Shown: one piece after another, positions 51,030 to 61,795 of the stretch
Layout: every line of letters begins with the position of its first letter
How positions within the stretch are numbered: position 1 is the first letter of the stretch
Origin: Xenorhabdus hominickii
GTDB taxonomy: Bacteria; Pseudomonadota; Gammaproteobacteria; Enterobacterales; Enterobacteriaceae
DNA: 64,000 bases
Direction of reading: 5' to 3'
NCBI RefSeq assembly: GCF_002632725.1
Contig: NZ_NJAI01000001.1
Location: 717,977 to 781,976, forward strand
Program-made: the position numbers and the translations under genes
The notes under the pieces: generated by a model
What the model was told of the DNA's origin: nothing
Databases searched by the model: none
What the model saw: the letters and a program-made list of their open reading frames with translations, nothing else

Positions 51030-52220
51030 TCAATTAGATGATGCTTGAGATAATGTTTCCTCAATTACGCGTGTAATCAATTTTGCACGTTGATCCCAGT
51101 TAAAACGCTCCGAAACCAGTCGCTGAGAGTGTTCGACTTTCGCCATTGTTTCAACCGGATTGCTAATAAACCATCGGATTTGCTCAGCAAAACTCTCTGC
51201 ATTTTCACTGTCAGCAAAATTTACCGCGCTTTCATCAACAGCATCACGAATGGAAGGAAAATCAGAAATAACAACAGGCTTGCCCATTGCCATATATTCA
51301 AAAAGCTTGAGAGGAGATGTATAACGACTGCCGATACTGGTTTTCGTCAATGGCAGAACGCAGATATCATTATCAGCAATAACCTGAAAACGTTTTTTAG
51401 GGGAAATAAAACCAAGGAAATTGACTTTATCACTTACGCCAATTTGCTCGGCTGTTTTTAGTAATCGTTCAATCTGCTCAGGCGTACCACCGACAATATT
51501 CAATACTGCATTATCAAGGTAAGACATAGCCTTCATAACAGTAGGGATGCCTTTCCAACGATGTAAACTGCCCAAATAAAGTATCTGAGTTAGAGCTCCA
51601 CTTTTGTGTTCCATGCCAGCAAGCATTAATTTTGTGGATTCAACAGCAAGTATATCAACACCATCAGGAGCCACTACGATTGGGGTTTGGACACCATATT
51701 CTTTACCAATATCTTCACGTAACAATGAAGTCAGAACAAAAACAACCTTAGAACAACTATAGACCTGCTGTTCAATCTTTCTCAATTTCTGGTATTTACG
51801 TTGATTTTTACTCCCGACTAAATCATGGGCTTCTTTAAAAGACTGAGCAAATACCTCATGGCTTTCAAAAAAGTGGGGGATATCTGGATGCTTACACAGC
51901 AGATAATTCGCCATTTTAATATTACGGGTAAAAATGGCATCAACCTGATGTTCTTTAAGCCAGCGAGAAACCTGAAAATAAAACAATTTCTGAGTATTCA
52001 GTGGGAAATACCACTTTCTACGTATATTTTGTAAGGTAATTAACTCGGCAGAAGGAGGCAATGGCCTGCCAATAATATCTTCAACTTGGCTGTGACCTTT
52101 TGGAGTAATCAAACAGACATGGTGCCCCTGACGGGCAAAAGCATCCACATTCTGCAAAATCTGCAGTGAAGCAACTCGATAATCAGGAACAGGATAAGGA
52201 TCTATATACGCGATTTTCAT
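51030..52220 (-). CDS. GT4-family glycosyltransferase
   Basis: Start at the ATG at 52220 (MKIAYIDPYPVPDYRVASLQ), which shares a base with the stop of the gene before (TAATG). The 396-residue GT-B protein has TPKGHSQVEDIIG in the acceptor half, YLGSLHRWKGIPTVMKAM, and TSPLKLFEYMAMGKPVVISD as donor motif. Last of the minus-strand group running towards waaL; likely outer-core assembly. Confidence 0.85.
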   Translation of the reverse strand: MKIAYIDPYPVPDYRVASLQILQNVDAFARQGHHVCLITPKGHSQVEDIIGRPLPPSAELITLQNIRRKWYFPLNTQKLFYFQVSRWLKEHQVDAIFTRNIKMANYLLCKHPDIPHFFESHEVFAQSFKEAHDLVGSKNQRKYQKLRKIEQQVYSCSKVVFVLTSLLREDIGKEYGVQTPIVVAPDGVDILAVESTKLMLAGMEHKSGALTQILYLGSLHRWKGIPTVMKAMSYLDNAVLNIVGGTPEQIERLLKTAEQIGVSDKVNFLGFISPKKRFQVIADNDICVLPLTKTSIGSRYTSPLKLFEYMAMGKPVVISDFPSIRDAVDESAVNFADSENAESFAEQIRWFISNPVETMAKVEHSQRLVSERFNWDQRAKLITRVIEETLSQASSN

Positions 52221-53332
52221 TATTTTCTGATAGCGCCCAATAAACGATTTGCAGAATGTTCCCATGTATACATCGCTTCTATCCTCTGACGAGCATATTT
52301 ACCCATATCTTTTCCTCTATCAGGTAAAGACAGGAAGTGGTTAACTGCAGCAGCTATGGCCTCCGCATCACCGGGGGATACTAGAATACCTGCATGGTTT
52401 TCATTGCCAACTACCTCAGGAATGCCTCCGATGTAACTGGCAATAACTGGACGCCCACACGCCATTGCTTCCGCAATCGTGATACCAAATGCTTCATCAC
52501 CAATACTCGGGAACATACCAGCATCCCCCGCAGCATAAAATTCAGGTAATTGATCATGACCAACTGGCGGGTGAAAAATGACAGATTTTTCTAATTTCAA
52601 TGCTGAAACCTGCTTTTTAAGCGATTTCAGACCTTCACCCTCACCAATAATCAATAAGTTTACATCCTTATCCCGCAATAAGGCCATTGCATCAATGGCG
52701 ATTTTCATGCCTTTCCAACCGACCAAGCGGCCTGCAAACGTTAACAGAAACGTTTCTTCATTGATTCCTAATCGAGTTCGAATATCAGAATCAGCAGGCT
52801 TAAACTTATCGATATCTACACCATTATAAATGACATTAGGGAATTGCTTGAAGTGATGCTGGATCTGCCAGGCATTGAAATAGCTGCATGCAACCCATGC
52901 AGATATTTTCTGACCCAATATTCGATCGCCTTTAAAAAAACTTGTACCACCACTCATATAGCAAAACTGGGTATGGGAAGTTTCAGGCATCATTCTGGGC
53001 CAAAAAAAATCAAAGGGTTTTGTCAAAATAACCCAATCAAAATTTTCAGCAATAACGGCTTCACGGGCATGACGGGCAAAAGAATATCTTTCAACAATAC
53101 GTTGAAAACGACGGCCAATATTGATGACTCGCTCTCTGGGAGTAAACGGGAAGGTATGAACATGAATATTTCTCTCTCCCAATGCAGGTCTGACATCTCC
53201 CGTTCCACCGAAAATATGGATTTCATGTCCCGCATCTGTCAAAGCTTTGGCCAACTCCCAAACAGCCGTTTGAATGCCGCCGTAAGACATGGTAACGGTA
53301 ACATCGATAAATCCTATTTTCATTTTATTCAT
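52220..53332 (-). CDS. GT4-family glycosyltransferase
   Basis: Start at the ATG at 53332 (RBS AGAGGGG). The 370-residue GT-B protein starts MNKMKIGFIDVTVTMSYGGI and has GRLVGWKGMKIAIDAM and FPSIGDEAFGITIAEAMACGRP (donor-binding Glu residues). Overlaps the GT9 gene upstream by 8 bp and couples to the next GT4. Linkage unknown. Confidence 0.87.
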   Translation of the reverse strand: MNKMKIGFIDVTVTMSYGGIQTAVWELAKALTDAGHEIHIFGGTGDVRPALGERNIHVHTFPFTPRERVINIGRRFQRIVERYSFARHAREAVIAENFDWVILTKPFDFFWPRMMPETSHTQFCYMSGGTSFFKGDRILGQKISAWVACSYFNAWQIQHHFKQFPNVIYNGVDIDKFKPADSDIRTRLGINEETFLLTFAGRLVGWKGMKIAIDAMALLRDKDVNLLIIGEGEGLKSLKKQVSALKLEKSVIFHPPVGHDQLPEFYAAGDAGMFPSIGDEAFGITIAEAMACGRPVIASYIGGIPEVVGNENHAGILVSPGDAEAIAAAVNHFLSLPDRGKDMGKYARQRIEAMYTWEHSANRLLGAIRK

Positions 53333-54329
53333 TACCCCTCTCTTCACTTTTAAGCAAGTTTTGAACTGCATGCCAAACCTGCTCAACCGATATCTCTGAC
53401 ATTGTATCTTGACGGGTTGCCTGTCGATAATCTACTGGATGTTCAATTACCGTCAATTTTAAATGCTGCTGAGGGGCAAGAAAACGGCCAGGATGAAAAC
53501 TGTGATACAGCGCAACCATGGGGATGCCTAATGCCCCCGCTAGATGAGTAGTTCCGGTATCAACTCCAACGTATAAATTTAGTTGACTCATTACTGCCGC
53601 ATTTTCTCGCATCGTCGTCTTACCAGCCAACGATGAGCACCTGTTTGTTCCCAGTTTCTCAGATAGCATTTGCGCACTATTTTCACCATCTTTACTGCCC
53701 AACAACAGAATATGCGCATGTGGATAATCACGATAAATACGTTGAGCTAATTCGTAAAAATGTTCTACAGGCCAATCACGGTAAGCTTTTGCGGGGAAAC
53801 TCTGTAACTGAAAACCTATGGATAATCGCTGTTCCAAGCCCTGTTGACGAAAGAAATCTCTGGCATATTTCTCTTCACTCTGGCTCACGCAATATTGTAA
53901 ACGCCAATCATTCACATCAATCCCAAGCGCATTAATCAACAGCGCCCTTTCCTGCTGCGCTTGCATCAGTTCCCGTGGTTTCTCCACAGTATACTCATTT
54001 GATTTTTCGCCAGTGTTATCCGAGAAATAAACCGTTAGCTTTGCTTTACGTTTGGCATACTGTAATAGCGATTTATCATGGCCATATACTAATGCCAAAT
54101 CATAATGCCGACGAGAAAACCAACCGCTCCACTTGGCCTTTCCTTTTGAAAAACCCCTTAAATCATTAATTAAACCAATGTTTTCAAGGATTTCTTTTGT
54201 TCTTTTATGTACAAATACATCAATATTTGCTTCTGGCCATTTTTTCTTCAAAGCACGAATAACAGGTGTTACCAGCAAGGTATCACCAAAACGGGCAATA
54301 TTAATGACCAAAATATTTTTGGGATGCAT
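53325..54329 (-). CDS. GT9 heptosyltransferase-family protein
   Basis: The 334-residue protein begins with the GT9 pattern ILVINIARFGDTLLVTPVIR and carries LLGSKDGENSAQML and the loop GVDTGTTHLAGALGIP plus the unusual LYHSFHPGRFL. A fourth heptosyltransferase-like enzyme in the window besides WaaC, WaaF and WaaQ; it probably adds an outer-core heptose. Translation is coupled to the GT4 gene downstream. Confidence 0.87.
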   Translation of the reverse strand: MHPKNILVINIARFGDTLLVTPVIRALKKKWPEANIDVFVHKRTKEILENIGLINDLRGFSKGKAKWSGWFSRRHYDLALVYGHDKSLLQYAKRKAKLTVYFSDNTGEKSNEYTVEKPRELMQAQQERALLINALGIDVNDWRLQYCVSQSEEKYARDFFRQQGLEQRLSIGFQLQSFPAKAYRDWPVEHFYELAQRIYRDYPHAHILLLGSKDGENSAQMLSEKLGTNRCSSLAGKTTMRENAAVMSQLNLYVGVDTGTTHLAGALGIPMVALYHSFHPGRFLAPQQHLKLTVIEHPVDYRQATRQDTMSEISVEQVWHAVQNLLKSEERGNE

Positions 54330-54518
54330 AATGATGAATACTACACTATCAATTCAGCAATTGGACTTCAGGCACTATACATCAAAGCCATACAATGTTC
54401 TATTAATCGATAAGACTTCTTTATAACCCTAAAAATGAAGTTTTTGCATTTCAATAAATCATTGATAACCTAACCACCCACTCATATTAAAGATAATTAA
54501 GTCAAAATAAGCAAAATA

Positions 54519-55637
54519 TCATCGCTTGCTTTCCATACTGCGATAAAAAATAGACTCCATTTTTTCTAACATATTATTCATGCCAAATAAGTGAGTAGCC
54601 CGTTTCAATGAAACGTCTCCCATATACAAGCGCAATTCAGTATCTTTTATTAACAAATCTAATTTCTCTGTTAGCTGCTCAACACTTTTAGGTTCAATAA
54701 TATATCCCGTCTCTCCATCAACTACAGCCTCTGTAATCGCCCCCACAGACGTAGAGACTACCGGCAATCCACATGCCATCGCCTGCATAATACCTTGTGG
54801 TACACCTTCATTACCAAACGAAGGCAGAGCAAAGATATCCATCGCATTCAAGCAATCAGGTACATCCTGACGGTTACCAAGAAAAACAACGCTCTCAGTC
54901 AGTCCTTCACGCTGAACTCGTGGTTCTAGGTTTTTTCTTTGGGGACCATCACCCACAAACAGCAATTGCCAGTCAGGATAACGCTGGTGAAGGATTTTCC
55001 AACTATCAAGTAAGTAACGATGCCCTTTCCAGGTTCTCATCGTCGCAACAATACCAAGCGTCGGTTTATCTTTGATACCAATGCGTTGACGGTTTTGTTG
55101 CTTGTTTTCAGGACAAAAGCGAGTCAAATCAATCCCTGTCGGGACAGAAGTCATATGAGAAAGTGGATAATCATTATACGTATGCAGATATTGGCGTAGT
55201 TTTTCACCTGTTGTCACAATATGTTGGCAGGCATTCAAATAAAGCCAACGAGTCGCTACAGATTTTGAAACATGAGTAGAAACATGACGGGTTCGGACTA
55301 TCGGGGGCATACCTTTTAATGTGGCACATGCCGCAGCGACCAACCAGGAATCAGTGGAACTATGGGTATTGATCACATCAAACTGACGGCCTTCTTTCTT
55401 TAGCCAGTGACGCATTGCCCGCAAGCAAGGCAAGCGTTTTTTTTCAATCGGAAGCGCAACGACAGGCACACCATAGTGATGGGCTTCACGATGAAGAGTA
55501 GACGTTGGGCAGCAAACGATAACCACGTGATGACCACGTTGCATCATGCCCTGAGATTCCGTCAGAATGCGAATCTCCTGCCCTCCCCAACCACACGATG
55601 ATTCTGTGTGTAAGATATTCAAGGTCTTTTTAGTCAT
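54519..55637 (-). CDS. GT4-family glycosyltransferase
   Basis: The 372-residue GT-B enzyme opens LNILHTESSCGWGGQEIRIL, with NTHSSTDSWLVAAAC, IVATMRTWKGHRYLLDSW and ALPSFGNEGVPQGIMQAMACGLP (donor motif). About 190 bp of AT-rich spacer separates it from the GT9 gene, so it may be a separate unit. Core transferase likely; donor unknown. Confidence 0.86.
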   Translation of the reverse strand: MTKKTLNILHTESSCGWGGQEIRILTESQGMMQRGHHVVIVCCPTSTLHREAHHYGVPVVALPIEKKRLPCLRAMRHWLKKEGRQFDVINTHSSTDSWLVAAACATLKGMPPIVRTRHVSTHVSKSVATRWLYLNACQHIVTTGEKLRQYLHTYNDYPLSHMTSVPTGIDLTRFCPENKQQNRQRIGIKDKPTLGIVATMRTWKGHRYLLDSWKILHQRYPDWQLLFVGDGPQRKNLEPRVQREGLTESVVFLGNRQDVPDCLNAMDIFALPSFGNEGVPQGIMQAMACGLPVVSTSVGAITEAVVDGETGYIIEPKSVEQLTEKLDLLIKDTELRLYMGDVSLKRATHLFGMNNMLEKMESIFYRSMESKR

Positions 55638-55756
55638 TTTTCAGCGTCACACCTAGACAGTTAGCCATTAAAAAAGCGTTAGTATAACTGAACAGGATAT
55701 GACATCCACGCATAACCTGATGTTAAACCCATCTGCTGAAACATTATCTACAGATA

Positions 55757-55788
55757 TAAAAAAACCCAGCATAATGCTGGGTTTTTTT
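55757..55788. terminator. Terminator of rpmB-rpmG
   Basis: AACCCAGCA/TGCTGGGTT stem with 3-nt loop, flanked by A and T runs, so it can serve both strands. It follows rpmG on the minus strand. Confidence 0.88.
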
Positions 55789-55800
55789 AATCCACTAAAA

Positions 55801-55971
<171 letters not shown>

Positions 55972-55979
55972 TCAGCTCC

Positions 55980-56291
<312 letters not shown>

Positions 56292-56495
56292 TCAGCATAT
56301 TTTCGTTACTGAAAACACGTCTTTACTAAAAAGACCGTCACTGAAAAGACTAGCATTCTCCCAGTAAAAAAACTTACTGAGATAGGCTCTTCTCGCCAAA
56401 CCCAAGATCCTCAAAGGTGGCGTAGTATACGCCCTCATTCGCCGATGCTCAAGTCCCGAACAACTAAGATCTGACCGGATCGAAAAAAAATTGTT

Positions 56496-57188
56496 TTAAA
56501 TCCAACCCCTTTCCATAAATGAAACACAATATTGTTTTCCAATAACAATATGATCCAAAACTTTAACGCCAATCAAATCACACGCCTCAATAATTTTTTC
56601 TGTCACCAATTTATCTGCCAAACTGGGTTCTGGATTGCCGGAAGGGTGATTGTGAGCAAGAATAATCGATGCCGCATTAACTTTAACTGCCTGTTTCACA
56701 ATTTCACGTGGATGAATTTCAACTTTGTTTATCGTTCCTTTAAACATTTCATCATGGCAAATAACCTTATTTTGGTTCGTCAAAAACAGAACCACAAAGA
56801 CTTCCCGATCTTGCCAAGACAATAAATCCTGCAAATAACGCTGCGTCATCGTCGGGCTACTCATCACATCTTCATTGACAAATTGGCTGGAGAAAAAACG
56901 TTTTGCTAATTCAGACACGGCCTGCAATTGAACATATTTACACAGCCCCATCCCCTTATGTGAACAAAAATCGGCATAATCAGCGGATAAGAGATGATAA
57001 AGTGAGCCAAACGATTTCAACAAATGATCTGCCATTTGCACAACAGGAACACCTCTGGCTCCTGTACGTAAAAAAATGGCCAACAGTTCAGCATCCGTCA
57101 GGGAAACCGCACCATAAGCCAGTAGCTTCTCCCGGGGAGCAAGATTTGAATGCAATTCATCGCTTCTTTCTATTACTGTGACATCCAT
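56496..57188 (-). CDS. radC: RadC/YicR JAMM-domain protein
   Basis: Start at the ATG at 57188 (MDVTVIERSD; RBS GGGGAGGAT). The 230-residue protein has an N-terminal helix-hairpin region (LLAYGAVSLTDAELLAIFLRTG) and the C-terminal JAMM metal site HNHPSGNPEPSLAD. The historical repair role in E. coli is disputed. Between rpmB and coaBC, as in E. coli. Confidence 0.94.
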   Translation of the reverse strand: MDVTVIERSDELHSNLAPREKLLAYGAVSLTDAELLAIFLRTGARGVPVVQMADHLLKSFGSLYHLLSADYADFCSHKGMGLCKYVQLQAVSELAKRFFSSQFVNEDVMSSPTMTQRYLQDLLSWQDREVFVVLFLTNQNKVICHDEMFKGTINKVEIHPREIVKQAVKVNAASIILAHNHPSGNPEPSLADKLVTEKIIEACDLIGVKVLDHIVIGKQYCVSFMERGWI

Positions 57189-57432
57189 AACACATCCTCC
57201 CCTCAATATCCTTCTTCCTAGAACCGCCATCCATGGCTATGAAATCCATCAATCTGATATTTACTCACTCAATATCCCATGATGAAAAAATCATCTCTAG
57301 TCCCATTTTCATGGCTTGCGTAAAGCTTCGCAAACTTGTCATTTTTGGTTACCTAAATAGGGTGGATCCTCAACTCAATATTTTCTTATGGTAGAATCTT
57401 AAGGAATTGCAACTTACATCTGGACAATCAAA

Positions 57433-58692
57433 ATGACAGGATTTTCCGGCACACAACGTTCTGGTGAACAACTTTCTGTTGATCAACTCTCGGGTAAACA
57501 AATCGTCCTCGGTATCAGCGGGGGGATTGCTGCTTACAAAACTCCTGAGCTAGTACGCCGTTTACGGGATCGCGGTGCTCAGGTACGCGTCGTTATGACC
57601 CCCGCAGCAGAAGCCTTTATTACCCCCCTGACATTACAGGCTGTATCAGGCTATCCCGTCTCCGATGATCTTCTTGACCCCGCAGCAGAAGCCGCCATGG
57701 GGCATATTGAGCTGGCAAAATGGGCTGATTTGATTATTCTCGCCCCTGCCACCGCAGACTTGCTGGCTCGCTTAACCGTCGGTATGGCAAATGATTTAGT
57801 CACTACGATATGCTTGGCTACGTCTGCTCCCATTGCTGTTGCTCCCGCAATGAATCAGCAAATGTACCGCGCACAGGCAACCCAACATAATCTGAGTGTA
57901 CTTAAAGAGCGTGGTGTGCTGATTTGGGGCCCAGATGAAGGTAGTCAGGCATGTGGTGATGTCGGGCCGGGAAGAATGCTGGAGTCGATGGCGATTGTCG
58001 AACTGGCAACGCAACATTTCAGCACTGATGAAGATTTTACTAATCTGCACATTACCATTACTGCCGGGCCAACCCGTGAAGCCTTAGATCCCGTTCGTTT
58101 CATCAGCAATCACAGCTCTGGTAAAATGGGTTTTTCCATCGCACAGGCGGCGGCAGAACGCGGTGCTGAGGTGACATTAATTACCGGCCCCGTTAATTTA
58201 CCAACGCCACAAGGCGTTAAACGCATTGATGTCAACAGCGCACTGGAAATGCATGAACAGGTTCAAGAAACGGCAATTTCACAGGATATTTTCATCGGTT
58301 GTGCTGCCGTATCTGATTACCGTTTCAAGCAAATAGCAACTGAGAAAATCAAAAAGCAGGGCGATGAAATCACACTAACGCTAGTGAAAAACCCTGACAT
58401 TGTAGCAAGTGTTGCCGCAATGGAAAAAAATCGTCCATTTGTCGTTGGATTTGCAGCCGAAACCCAGAATGTGGAAGAATACGCGCTCGGAAAACTCAAG
58501 CAGAAGCACCTAGACTTGATTTGCGCAAATGATGTATCCCTAGCCGGACACGGCTTCAACAGTGATACCAATGCATTACATCTATTCTGGCATGATGGCA
58601 GTGTTCATTTACCCCACTGTGGTAAATTACAACTTAGCCACCGCTTATTAGACGAGATACTCAAACGCTATGATGAAAAAAATCGACGTTAA
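57433..58692 (+). CDS. coaBC: CoaBC (phosphopantothenoylcysteine synthetase/decarboxylase)
   Basis: Two-step enzyme of CoA synthesis. The N-terminal CoaC flavin domain has [28 protein letters not shown], the PAMNQQM substrate clamp and [13 protein letters not shown]. The C-terminal CoaB domain has [26 protein letters not shown] and KKQGD. 419 residues, with an N-terminal extension of about 15 residues before the conserved GKQIVLG. 23-bp overlap with dut. Confidence 0.97.
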   Translation: MTGFSGTQRSGEQLSVDQLSGKQIVLGISGGIAAYKTPELVRRLRDRGAQVRVVMTPAAEAFITPLTLQAVSGYPVSDDLLDPAAEAAMGHIELAKWADLIILAPATADLLARLTVGMANDLVTTICLATSAPIAVAPAMNQQMYRAQATQHNLSVLKERGVLIWGPDEGSQACGDVGPGRMLESMAIVELATQHFSTDEDFTNLHITITAGPTREALDPVRFISNHSSGKMGFSIAQAAAERGAEVTLITGPVNLPTPQGVKRIDVNSALEMHEQVQETAISQDIFIGCAAVSDYRFKQIATEKIKKQGDEITLTLVKNPDIVASVAAMEKNRPFVVGFAAETQNVEEYALGKLKQKHLDLICANDVSLAGHGFNSDTNALHLFWHDGSVHLPHCGKLQLSHRLLDEILKRYDEKNRR

Positions 58693-59128
58693 AATCCTTG
58701 ATCCCCGCATCGGACAAGAATTTCCTTTACCAACTTATGCTACACCTGGCTCTGCGGGTTTAGATTTACGTGCTTGTCTGGATAATGCAGTGGAGCTGGC
58801 CCCGGGTCAGACTGAGCTTCTGCCTACTGGGATAGCTATCCATATCGCAGATGAACAATTGGCGGCGGTCATTCTTCCTCGCTCTGGCCTGGGCCACAAA
58901 CACGGTGTGGTTCTGGGGAATCTGGTGGGGCTTATCGACTCCGATTATCAGGGGCAACTGATGGTTTCTGTTTGGAACCGTAGTGATAAAACATTCACTA
59001 TTGAGCCGGGGGAGCGTATTGCACAAATGGTTTTTGTGCCCGTTGTACAGACTGAATTTAATTTGGTTGAAGACTTTGAAACCAGCGAACGCGGCAGCGG
59101 TGGTTTTGGCCACTCCGGTCGTCAATAA
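58670..59128 (+). CDS. dut: Deoxyuridine 5'-triphosphate nucleotidohydrolase
   Basis: Hydrolyses dUTP to dUMP, keeping uracil out of DNA. The 152-residue trimer-type protein shows all five motifs: [38 protein letters not shown], and the C-terminal [10 protein letters not shown]. Begins inside the end of coaBC. An ATG one codon later would give the E. coli-like MKKID start. Confidence 0.98.
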   Translation: MMKKIDVKILDPRIGQEFPLPTYATPGSAGLDLRACLDNAVELAPGQTELLPTGIAIHIADEQLAAVILPRSGLGHKHGVVLGNLVGLIDSDYQGQLMVSVWNRSDKTFTIEPGERIAQMVFVPVVQTEFNLVEDFETSERGSGGFGHSGRQ

Positions 59129-59288
59129 CTTGCTATAAAGCCTGATACCGTCAACCGATTTTCATATTTTTTGCTCACAATGTTTTTGCCTATCGTATTG
59201 CTGACAGAAACATTGTTTTTGTCAGCAATAACGTTGTGGCAAAAATAGCTGGATTTGTTTTGCTGTTTTAGCAGGGGTCATATCAGAC

Positions 59289-59888
59289 ATGGCAGAAAAA
59301 GAACGTATAAAAAAGAAAAACAGGCGTGAGGAAATCTTGCAGGTACTGGCACACATGCTTGAATCCAGTGATGGCAGCCAACGAATTACCACTGCGAAAC
59401 TCGCCGCAAACGTTGGCGTTTCTGAAGCAGCACTTTACCGTCATTTCCCAAGCAAAACCCGGATGTTTGACAGTTTGATTGAGTTTATTGAAGACTCCTT
59501 ACTTTCACGCATCAATCTGATCCAGCAAGATGAAAAAGACACCATCACACGCATTCGGTTAATTCTCATTCTGCTTTTAGGATTTGCGGAGAAAAACCCC
59601 GGATTAACCCGTATCATGACGGGGCATGCTCTGATGTTCGAACAAGACAGATTACAAAATCGCATCAACCAACTATTTGAGCGAATAGAAGTACAACTTC
59701 GTCAAATTTTAAAAGAGAAAAAAATCCGTGATGGGCAAGGCTTCAAGTATGACGAAACCGTTTTAGCATCACAATTGCTTGCATTTTGTGAAGGAATGCT
59801 CTCTCGTTTTGTTCGCTCTGAATTTCGTTATCGTCCGACGACAGAATTTGAAGTACGCTGGCCATTAATATTAACCCAGTTACAATAG
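59289..59888 (+). CDS. slmA: Nucleoid occlusion factor SlmA
   Basis: TetR-family DNA-binding protein that binds FtsZ and blocks division over the chromosome. The 199-residue protein has the N-terminal [26 protein letters not shown] and family C-terminus [19 protein letters not shown]. Fourth gene in the coaBC-dut-slmA-pyrE neighbourhood of E. coli, on the plus strand, convergent with pyrE. Confidence 0.96.
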   Translation: MAEKERIKKKNRREEILQVLAHMLESSDGSQRITTAKLAANVGVSEAALYRHFPSKTRMFDSLIEFIEDSLLSRINLIQQDEKDTITRIRLILILLLGFAEKNPGLTRIMTGHALMFEQDRLQNRINQLFERIEVQLRQILKEKKIRDGQGFKYDETVLASQLLAFCEGMLSRFVRSEFRYRPTTEFEVRWPLILTQLQ

Positions 59889-60084
59889 ATTATTTACTGC
59901 ACTGTAGTCAGTTCCAATCTTGCATTCAGTGAATGATAACGTGCGGTTTTTTTGTTGAGTTGTGTTAATATGTTCCAGCTACTTGAGTTCTCTATACCCG
60001 ATTAATTTCGAGTTCTCTTGAAAGATGGAAGGAATATGGGGTAACTCAATAATGGCATCATATGCAGGATGCCATTTCTACTAC

Positions 60085-60118
60085 TCACCCCGCCCACTTT
60101 TGGGCGAGGGATTTTTTT
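60085..60118 (+). terminator. Likely terminator after slmA
   Basis: CGCCCA (60091-60096)/TGGGCG (60101-60106) hairpin with C-rich and G-rich flanks, then a T run. The 59889-60199 interval holds no supportable gene. Confidence 0.6.
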
Positions 60119-60199
60119 CGCTTAGCTATTATTATAATACGAACGATTATTATCTTACGAACAATGCTTATCTTACAAACGATCAGCGTTTATCGACCA

Positions 60200-60841
60200 T
60201 CAGATACCATATTCTTTACGATAGTTTTCCACAGATTCCAGATGGGATTGCATTTCTGGATTTTCACGCAAATAGCTCACTAAATCACTCAAAGTAATGA
60301 TGGAATAAACTTGGCAATGATAATCACGTTCAACTTCCTGAATAGCTGAAAGCGCCTCCTGGCCACGCTCCTGACGATCCAGACACAAGATCACACCAGA
60401 CAGTGTTGCGCCATGTTGCTTAATGATTTCCATTGATTCACGGATCGCTGTACCTGCCGTAATGACATCATCCACAACCACAACATCGCCTTGCAGCGGA
60501 CTACCAACCAACGACCCACCTTCACCATGATCTTTGGCTTCCTTGCGGTTAAAGCAATAAGGCATATCAATATCATGATGTTCCGCCAAGGCCACTGCTG
60601 TCGTGGTTGCAATCGGGATACCTTTATAAGCTGGTCCAAACAGCAAATCACATTTAATTCCGCTATCCAGCAGAGCTGCCGCGTAGAAACGACCAACCAA
60701 TGCCAAGTCACGTCCGGTATTAAACAGACCCGCATTGAAAAAATACGGGCTTTTGCGACCAGATTTCAGCGTAAACTCGCCAAATTTCAGCACTTGTTTC
60801 TTCAGTGCCAGATCAATAAATTCGCGCTGATAGGCTTTCAT
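60200..60841 (-). CDS. pyrE: Orotate phosphoribosyltransferase
   Basis: Transfers phosphoribosyl from PRPP to orotate in UMP synthesis. The 213-residue protein has [18 protein letters not shown] and the PRPP loop [17 protein letters not shown]. In enterics pyrE follows rph and is controlled by transcriptional attenuation; the hairpin at 60892-60916 fits. Confidence 0.98.
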   Translation of the reverse strand: MKAYQREFIDLALKKQVLKFGEFTLKSGRKSPYFFNAGLFNTGRDLALVGRFYAAALLDSGIKCDLLFGPAYKGIPIATTTAVALAEHHDIDMPYCFNRKEAKDHGEGGSLVGSPLQGDVVVVDDVITAGTAIRESMEIIKQHGATLSGVILCLDRQERGQEALSAIQEVERDYHCQVYSIITLSDLVSYLRENPEMQSHLESVENYRKEYGI

Positions 60842-60891
60842 TGGAGTTTCTCCTCTTTGATTTATTACTCAATTACAAATATTGCAGACAT

Positions 60892-60916
60892 AAAAAAGGC
60901 GACTCTTCAGCCGCCT
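60892..60916 (-). terminator. rph-pyrE attenuator
   Basis: On the minus strand AGGCGGCTGAAGAGTCGCCT forms a stem followed by a run of T, about 50 nt before pyrE and 11 bp past the rph stop. In E. coli, rapid translation of the rph end under low UTP lets polymerase read through such a site. Confidence 0.8.
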
Positions 60917-60926
60917 GATTAACTTA

Positions 60927-61670
60927 TTATTTTAATGGATCTTGTTTTAGTGCATCTCGCTGCGCTTCAAAAATAGTTTCCAATCCCTCTTTTGCCAAAG
61001 AGAGCAGAGAGAGCAATTCCTCATGACTGAACGGTTCACCTTCTGCCGTGCCTTGAACTTCAATCATCCGGCCGTCATCCATCATAACGATGTTCATATC
61101 AGTTTCAGCCGCAGAGTCTTCAACATACTCCAGATCACAGAGGCCTTCACCCTCAACGATGCCAACAGACACTGCCGCAACCATTGCTTTCAGTGGCGTT
61201 TCTTTCAATTTGCCATCAGCAACCAGCTTATTCAGCGCATCCACCAGCGCCACACAGGCACCAGAAATAGCGGCGGTGCGAGTACCTCCATCCGCTTGGA
61301 TCACATCGCAGTCCAACGTAATCGTGAATTCACCCAGTTTTTTCAAATCCACAGCAGCACGCAATGAACGAGCAATCAGGCGTTGGATTTCCATCGTACG
61401 GCCAGTTTGTTTGCCTCTAGCCGCTTCACGTGCATTACGGCTATTCGTCGCCCGTGGTAACATACCGTATTCAGCAGTGATCCAGCCCTGTCCCTGACCT
61501 TTCAGGAAACGTGGAATTCCTTCTTCAACGGAGGCATTACATAACACTTTGGTATCCCCGAATTCAACCAGAACCGAACCTTCTGCATGTTTCGTGTAAT
61601 GACGGGTTATCGTAATAGGACGCACCTGCCCTGCCGCTCTTCCCGCTGGACGCTTTCCTACTAGGCTCAT
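60927..61670 (-). CDS. rph: Ribonuclease PH, full length
   Basis: Phosphate-dependent 3'-exoribonuclease that trims tRNA 3' ends. The 247-residue protein has [40 protein letters not shown], and the active-site [16 protein letters not shown]. It has a complete C-terminus ([16 protein letters not shown]), unlike the frameshifted rph of E. coli K-12. Its translation probably couples to the pyrE attenuator. Confidence 0.97.
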   Translation of the reverse strand: MSLVGKRPAGRAAGQVRPITITRHYTKHAEGSVLVEFGDTKVLCNASVEEGIPRFLKGQGQGWITAEYGMLPRATNSRNAREAARGKQTGRTMEIQRLIARSLRAAVDLKKLGEFTITLDCDVIQADGGTRTAAISGACVALVDALNKLVADGKLKETPLKAMVAAVSVGIVEGEGLCDLEYVEDSAAETDMNIVMMDDGRMIEVQGTAEGEPFSHEELLSLLSLAKEGLETIFEAQRDALKQDPLK

Positions 61671-61795
61671 AGTGTTCTCTCCGCTGTTAAAACTTTATTG
61701 GGGGCGTATTATACGGCCTAACGTGGCGAATGCCTATCCTGCAACTGCATGGAGCGCTATAATCCGCCCATCATTTTATAAATTAGGAACGAGTT

